Source of the DNA: Chamaecrista fasciculata | Taxonomy: Eukaryota > Streptophyta > Magnoliopsida > Fabales > Fabaceae | Assembly (NCBI GenBank): GCA_003254925.1 | Contig: QANZ01031898.1 | Location: forward strand, 62,001 to 126,000 | Reading direction: 5' to 3' | Length of the DNA: 64,000 bases | Shown here: positions 60,354 to 64,000 of the stretch, piece after piece | Position numbering within the stretch: position 1 is the stretch's first letter | How the letters are laid out: each line of letters opens with the position of its first letter | Translations under genes and position numbers: made by a program | The notes under the pieces: model-generated | What the model was told of the DNA's origin: nothing | The model's database searches: none | The model's input: the letters and a program-made list of their open reading frames with translations, nothing else

Positions 60354-61079
60354 AAAGGTTCCAAGACTACAAAATTGAAAAGGATTTATTAATAAAGATG
60401 TGGATGGCAGAAGGTTTGGTGCATTGCAATGAAGGAAATAAGAGTGTAGAAGATGTGGGCAACGAATTCTGTTGTGATCTTGAATCAAGATCCTTCTTCC
60501 AACAATCACGACGTTGGGATACATAATGCATGATCTTGTGAATGATCTAGCAAAGTCAGTGTCAGGAGAATTTTGTGTGCGATTAGAAGGAGATAGTAAG
60601 GTTCAAAATGTTCCTTCAAGGGTGCGCTATTTTTCAATGTCATTCAATCCTGGTGAGAATGATGTAATTTTAGACCCAATTTATGAGTGTAAGCAATTGC
60701 GTAGCTTTGTGTGGATTGGTTATGGATCAACTACAAAGGTTGAAGCTAGGCTATTTGCAAAGCTTAAATATTTGCGCATTTTATCATTGCGGGGACTTGA
60801 ATTGCCTATTGACATGAACCATTTAAAGCATCTTCGCTATCTAAAACTTTATAACCGTTCCATTAAAAGATTGCTCGCTTCATAATTTGCAAACTTTGGA
60901 TTTGGATGGTTGCGGTTGCTTGGTTGAGTTGCCTTCTGGTATCCAAGGATTGATCAATCTGCGTTATCTGTATCTTTCTAAAACTCGAATCACTAAATTG
61001 CCAAATTCAATTTGTATGTTGCATAAATTGCTATACATGGTTCAAAAACATGCAAGTAGGAATAAAACAGAGGGCTGAG
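60354..61079 (+). pseudogene. NBS-LRR (CNL-type) pseudogene: ARC2/MHD region and first LRRs
   Basis: Homology starts in mid-protein with DLLIKMWMAEGLV (RNBS-D/ARC2 region) at about 60,384, continues to NEFCCDLESRSFFQQS, then needs a frame change to reach MHDLVNDLAKSVSGEFCVRL (60,526 on), the MHD motif. LRR-type repeats follow (YLRILSLRGLELPIDMNHLK, and after another break LDGCGCLVELPSGIQGLINL and YLSKTRITKLPNSI). Coding similarity ends near 61,050. The coiled coil, P-loop and most LRRs are missing, and at least two frame disruptions are present. The 5' break coincides with a 'ttggtccc' repeat arm. Confidence 0.88.
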
Positions 61080-61165
61080 CCGCAATAAGTGATGTTTTTT
61101 GGTTCTTACAATCTGTGGAAAATTCTATTATACAAGGAATATAGCAGTCATTGAAGAGAATAAAG
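61066..61165 (+). repeat. Copy of an IMP4 intron 7 segment
   Basis: 'gctgagccgca', 'taagtgatgtttt', 'ggttcttacaatctgt' and 'acaaggaatata' recur in order with 58,762-58,865. The homology begins exactly where the NBS-LRR pseudogene ends, so either a shared dispersed repeat or a local duplication. Confidence 0.7.
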
Positions 61166-62942
61166 AAAGTGAAATTTCATTTACAGTTAAGTCCAACTTA
61201 TTAATAATATTTTTTCAGTATAATCAGCTCTAAAAAATATACATTATGGTCCCTCCTATATGAGTAATATTTCTGGTGGTGTAAAAATTTATAAGCATAT
61301 TTCAAAAGGAAAAAACTTATATCAAGTTCCTTATATCCTTGCTATCAAGTTCATCCAATCACAAGTTTTAATTATATTCTCTCTTTTCAATGATTGGTCA
61401 TGCAAAAAGTGGTGTTTAATATTCTCTCTCTATCATGATTGATCATGTATAAAATTTTTGTCACGTGTCAAATGTCGATTGAAGAACTTGATAGCCACGT
61501 GTCAAAAACAGTAATGAGGAAAAATATATAATTATTCCTTACTTAGTTACAGTTTGCTCCCTACTCTAACACATATACGAGTAATTTTTTGGTGGTGAAA
61601 AAAAAATCAATATAAGGCAAAAATTATAATTCTCCAATCTCAAAACTTTCATGTTTGGTCACTCTTCCGGTATATATATAGATAATATTTTTTGTACTAT
61701 ACACTATTGAGAAAATATGTATAATTCATATAAAAAAAATATACATATTAGTCCATCATTCAATATATATATGGCTAATATTTTTGGTTCTGCAACTACT
61801 GAAGAACAAAATTTAGAAAAATACATAATTCATACCCCAAAAAATATACATTTTGGTCCCTCCTCTATTATATACATGGGTAATATTTTTTGTAGTATCA
61901 AAATTTAAAATAAAATTAAAAGACAGTAAACGGGTAAAATATATAATCTAGTCCCCAAAAATTTACAATTCAGTACTTAAAAATTACATTTTGGTTCCAC
62001 ATTCACACCTCCATCCTCCTTTACCATACCACTCCAAAAATTTCCTTTATTAACTTTTTCTTTAGCATAAATTTCGAGACAATCATTGCATCATATCACC
62101 CTATTAAGACCAAAACAAACACAAAAAAAAAAAACACTTATTTATTCTCCTTTATTTTTACCATTTTTACCCCTATACAAATTTAAAATACCAATACAAT
62201 TATTTCAACACACCACAATCATTACATACCCTTTAAAATATTTTCACATTATAATTCCTCCTTTATCTCTCATTTTCCCAAACAACATTTACTAAAAATC
62301 TCCTTTATAACACAAATCCTTTACCTCTCCTTTATTACCTCTCCCTTTCCTTTATCCTCATTTAACTTAACTTTCCAAGCCAAACATACCCTTAGAAAAA
62401 ATATCCAGAACTTGTCCCGTAGAAAAGTCTATATAACAAATACATCCAATCAAAACCAAGGAAAAAAAAAAAAGCACTTCTGAAGAGTTCAAAGAATGGC
62501 GAAATTAGAAGTTTTGTTAATACTGTTTAAAAAAAAAAAAAAGGAAGAAAGTAAAAACAAAAGGAAAGAACGAGATAGTAAGAAGATAAGATAATGTAGC
62601 ATAAAGAACGGAAATATGAAGACTAAATTGAAGTCGGGGTCACTTTCCCTGTATTGTCCGTCAAAAATTAAAAGAAAAGAACATTATAGCACTAAGAAAG
62701 AAGGTTAAGTATTGCTTTATATTTAACATCTTTATTCCAAACCAAAAGAAAAAGAAAAAGTCAGTTCACTGACTTGACCCACACATTGGCTGTTTATTAT
62801 GACACTGTATCTGCACTTTTGTAATGATCGACATGAAAATCAATCAAAATGTCCCACTTCAAAAAAAAAAAAAAATCCACAATGAATGAATATAACAATG
62901 AAGAAACTCACAGGAAAAAAAAACAAACAAAGAAAGAAATAA
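61166..62942. other. Intergenic, no gene seen
   Basis: AT-rich DNA with 'aaaatatacattttggtccc' words at 61,230-61,260, 61,735-61,760 and 61,848-61,870, and A-rich tracts near 62,462 and 62,528. No supported exon. Confidence 0.5.
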
Positions 62943-63060
62943 GGGCTTGTTTGATTTTGTTTTTCAAAACAGTTTTTTGGTTTTAAAAACAACAAACAAT
63001 GTCTACTTTTTGTTTTTTAAAACAGAAAACTGTTTTTCAAAAACAAAATCAAACAAGCCC
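62943..63060. mobile_element. Tourist-like (PIF/Harbinger) MITE, 118 bp
   Basis: GGGCTTGTTTGATTTTG on the left and its perfect inverse CAAAATCAAACAAGCCC on the right. The 3-bp TAA flanks both sides (62,940-62,942 and 63,061-63,063). The interior is 'gttttt' and 'aaaaac' runs that extend the palindrome. It ends 148 bp before the start codon of the resistance gene. Confidence 0.85.
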
Positions 63061-63208
63061 TAATTGTCACTCCATTTTTTTTGTTTTTTGATAACAAGTT
63101 GTCACTCCAATTTGGTCATACAGTGCATCTCCTAATACTCATTGATCCATCATATCTGCGTTTGTGCTTCTTTGAGTGCTCTGTTTTCATATCTTGAAGA
63201 AAGAAACC

Positions 63209-64000
63209 ATGGCTGTTGAATTGGTGGCTGGAGCTTTTCTTTCTTCTGCTCTTCAAGTGACTTTTGACAGGTTGGCTTCTTCTGACATCAAATCCTATTT
63301 CTTTGGAAAGAAAAACATTGAAGGCTTGCTCAACAAACTCCATATCACACTCCTCTCTGTGAATCAAGTGCTGGAGGATGCTGAGGAGAGACAGTACACT
63401 AAACCAAATGTCAAGACGTGGCTTGATGAGCTCAAACATCTTGTGTTTGTGGCTGACGACCTCTTGGATGAGATTTCTTATGAGGAAACTCATCAGAAGT
63501 TACAAGCTCACTCCCAAACTGATTTAACCTCAAAGGTAAAAGGCTTCTTCACTTCTTCTATGAATCAATTTGACAGAGAAATTGAAGGAAGGATCCAACA
63601 AGTGCTTCATGATTTGGAGTTCCTGGTAAAGCAGAAGGATGCACTTGGATTGAAGGAAGGTTTTTGTGGGGCCACCAAAGTGTCAAACAGATTGCCATCT
63701 ACTTCTCTGGTGGGTGACTCCAAAATATATGGTAGAGATGATGATCAAAAGGAAATAATCAAGTTTCTACTTTCTAAGAATGTGAGTGAAGAAGATATTT
63801 CTGTAATTTCTATTGTGGGTATGGGAGGGTTGGGTAAGACCACCCTTGCTCAGTATGTCTACAATGATCCAAAGGTGGAGAAGCAGTTTCAGCTCAAGGC
63901 TTGGGTGTGTGTCTCTGAGGAATTTGATGTTCAGAGAATTACTAAAACAATACTTTCTGCACTTGGGTGTTCAATAACTGGAAGCGAAGACCTCAATCAG
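63209..64000 (+). CDS. CC-NBS-LRR disease resistance protein, 5' part (264 codons, runs off the window)
   Basis: An intracellular immune receptor of the CNL (RPP13-like 1) type, which recognises pathogen effectors and switches by ADP/ATP exchange in the NB-ARC domain. The frame starts MAVELVAGAFLSSALQVTFD and is open to the edge. Residues about 5-140 form the Rx-type N-terminal coiled-coil domain, with VFVADDLLDEI at the EDVID-like position. NB-ARC follows: SKIYGRDDDQKEIIKFLL, then the P-loop GMGGLGKTT at residues 204-212, and RNBS-A FQLKAWVCVSEEFDV near 230. No intron and no defect in the visible part. The ATG (aaacc-ATGG) is in good context and matches the usual N-terminus. It shares orientation with the pseudogene at 60,354, as expected in a resistance-gene cluster. 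RNBS-B, MHD and LRR parts lie beyond the edge, so intactness is unknown. Confidence 0.95.
   Translation, partial: MAVELVAGAFLSSALQVTFDRLASSDIKSYFFGKKNIEGLLNKLHITLLSVNQVLEDAEERQYTKPNVKTWLDELKHLVFVADDLLDEISYEETHQKLQAHSQTDLTSKVKGFFTSSMNQFDREIEGRIQQVLHDLEFLVKQKDALGLKEGFCGATKVSNRLPSTSLVGDSKIYGRDDDQKEIIKFLLSKNVSEEDISVISIVGMGGLGKTTLAQYVYNDPKVEKQFQLKAWVCVSEEFDVQRITKTILSALGCSITGSEDLNQ

Noticed and set aside
63116..63493. 125-codon minus-strand open frame
   Set aside because: It is the shadow of the CNL coding sequence on the plus strand.

Overview
The window is plant nuclear DNA. Its genes are AT-rich and intron-dense with GT-AG (and some GC-AG) introns, and about half of the space is decayed transposable elements. 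The genes are of land-plant type: annexins D3, D4 and D8, a plant INTS9 homologue, IMP4, a coiled-coil NBS-LRR resistance gene and F-box fragments. The resistance-gene N-terminus, the Au-type SINE and the many foldback elements carrying 'ttggtccct' words suggest a eudicot, most likely a legume. That placement is inference. Two ambiguous bases (N) are present, near 6,993 and 10,229.

Layout. 1-2,300: probable first coding exon of a minus-strand LNK2-like clock gene (1,673-1,696), with an overlapping upstream ORF and a palindromic G-box promoter site; the rest of the gene would lie to the left. 2,190-11,200: no intact gene; two paralogous ~1.5 kb segments (2,190-3,880 and 8,240-9,600) with different later insertions, a Ty1/copia gag remnant, a SINE and several inverted-repeat elements. 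11,212-38,933: an annexin cluster with a D8-like copy lacking a visible exon 1 (+), a duplicated 3' fragment of it (18,390-18,512), a complete D8-like gene (+, 23,913-26,469), a D4-like gene (-, 29,357-31,207) and a D3-like gene (+, 35,317-38,933). An RNA cytidine acetyltransferase (NAT10-type) gene fragment and F-box pseudogene pieces lie between the annexin copies. 41,331-48,000: a complete 11-coding-exon INTS9-like gene (-) with a retroposon in its third coding intron. 48,190-54,210: mobile DNA, comprising a 5'-truncated LINE with RNase H, a 1,048-bp hAT-type element with an exact 8-bp target duplication, and a copia gag split by a 1,559-bp foldback element with a 9-bp target duplication. 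55,126-59,699: a complete nine-coding-exon IMP4 gene (+). 60,354-61,079: an NBS-LRR pseudogene, followed by a copy of an IMP4 intron segment. 63,209 to the right edge: the 5' part of an apparently intact CC-NBS-LRR gene.

The genes do not form one pathway. INTS9 and IMP4 are housekeeping RNA-processing factors (snRNA 3' ends and pre-18S rRNA). The annexins are a tandem family of Ca2+/phospholipid-binding proteins; adjacency of D3 and D4 is also found in Arabidopsis. The right end opens onto what may be a resistance-gene cluster. The most distinctive content is the record of insertions: several paralogous segments preserve empty sites beside filled ones, so element ends and target duplications can be read directly. 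I did not find a convincing previously unknown multi-gene system.
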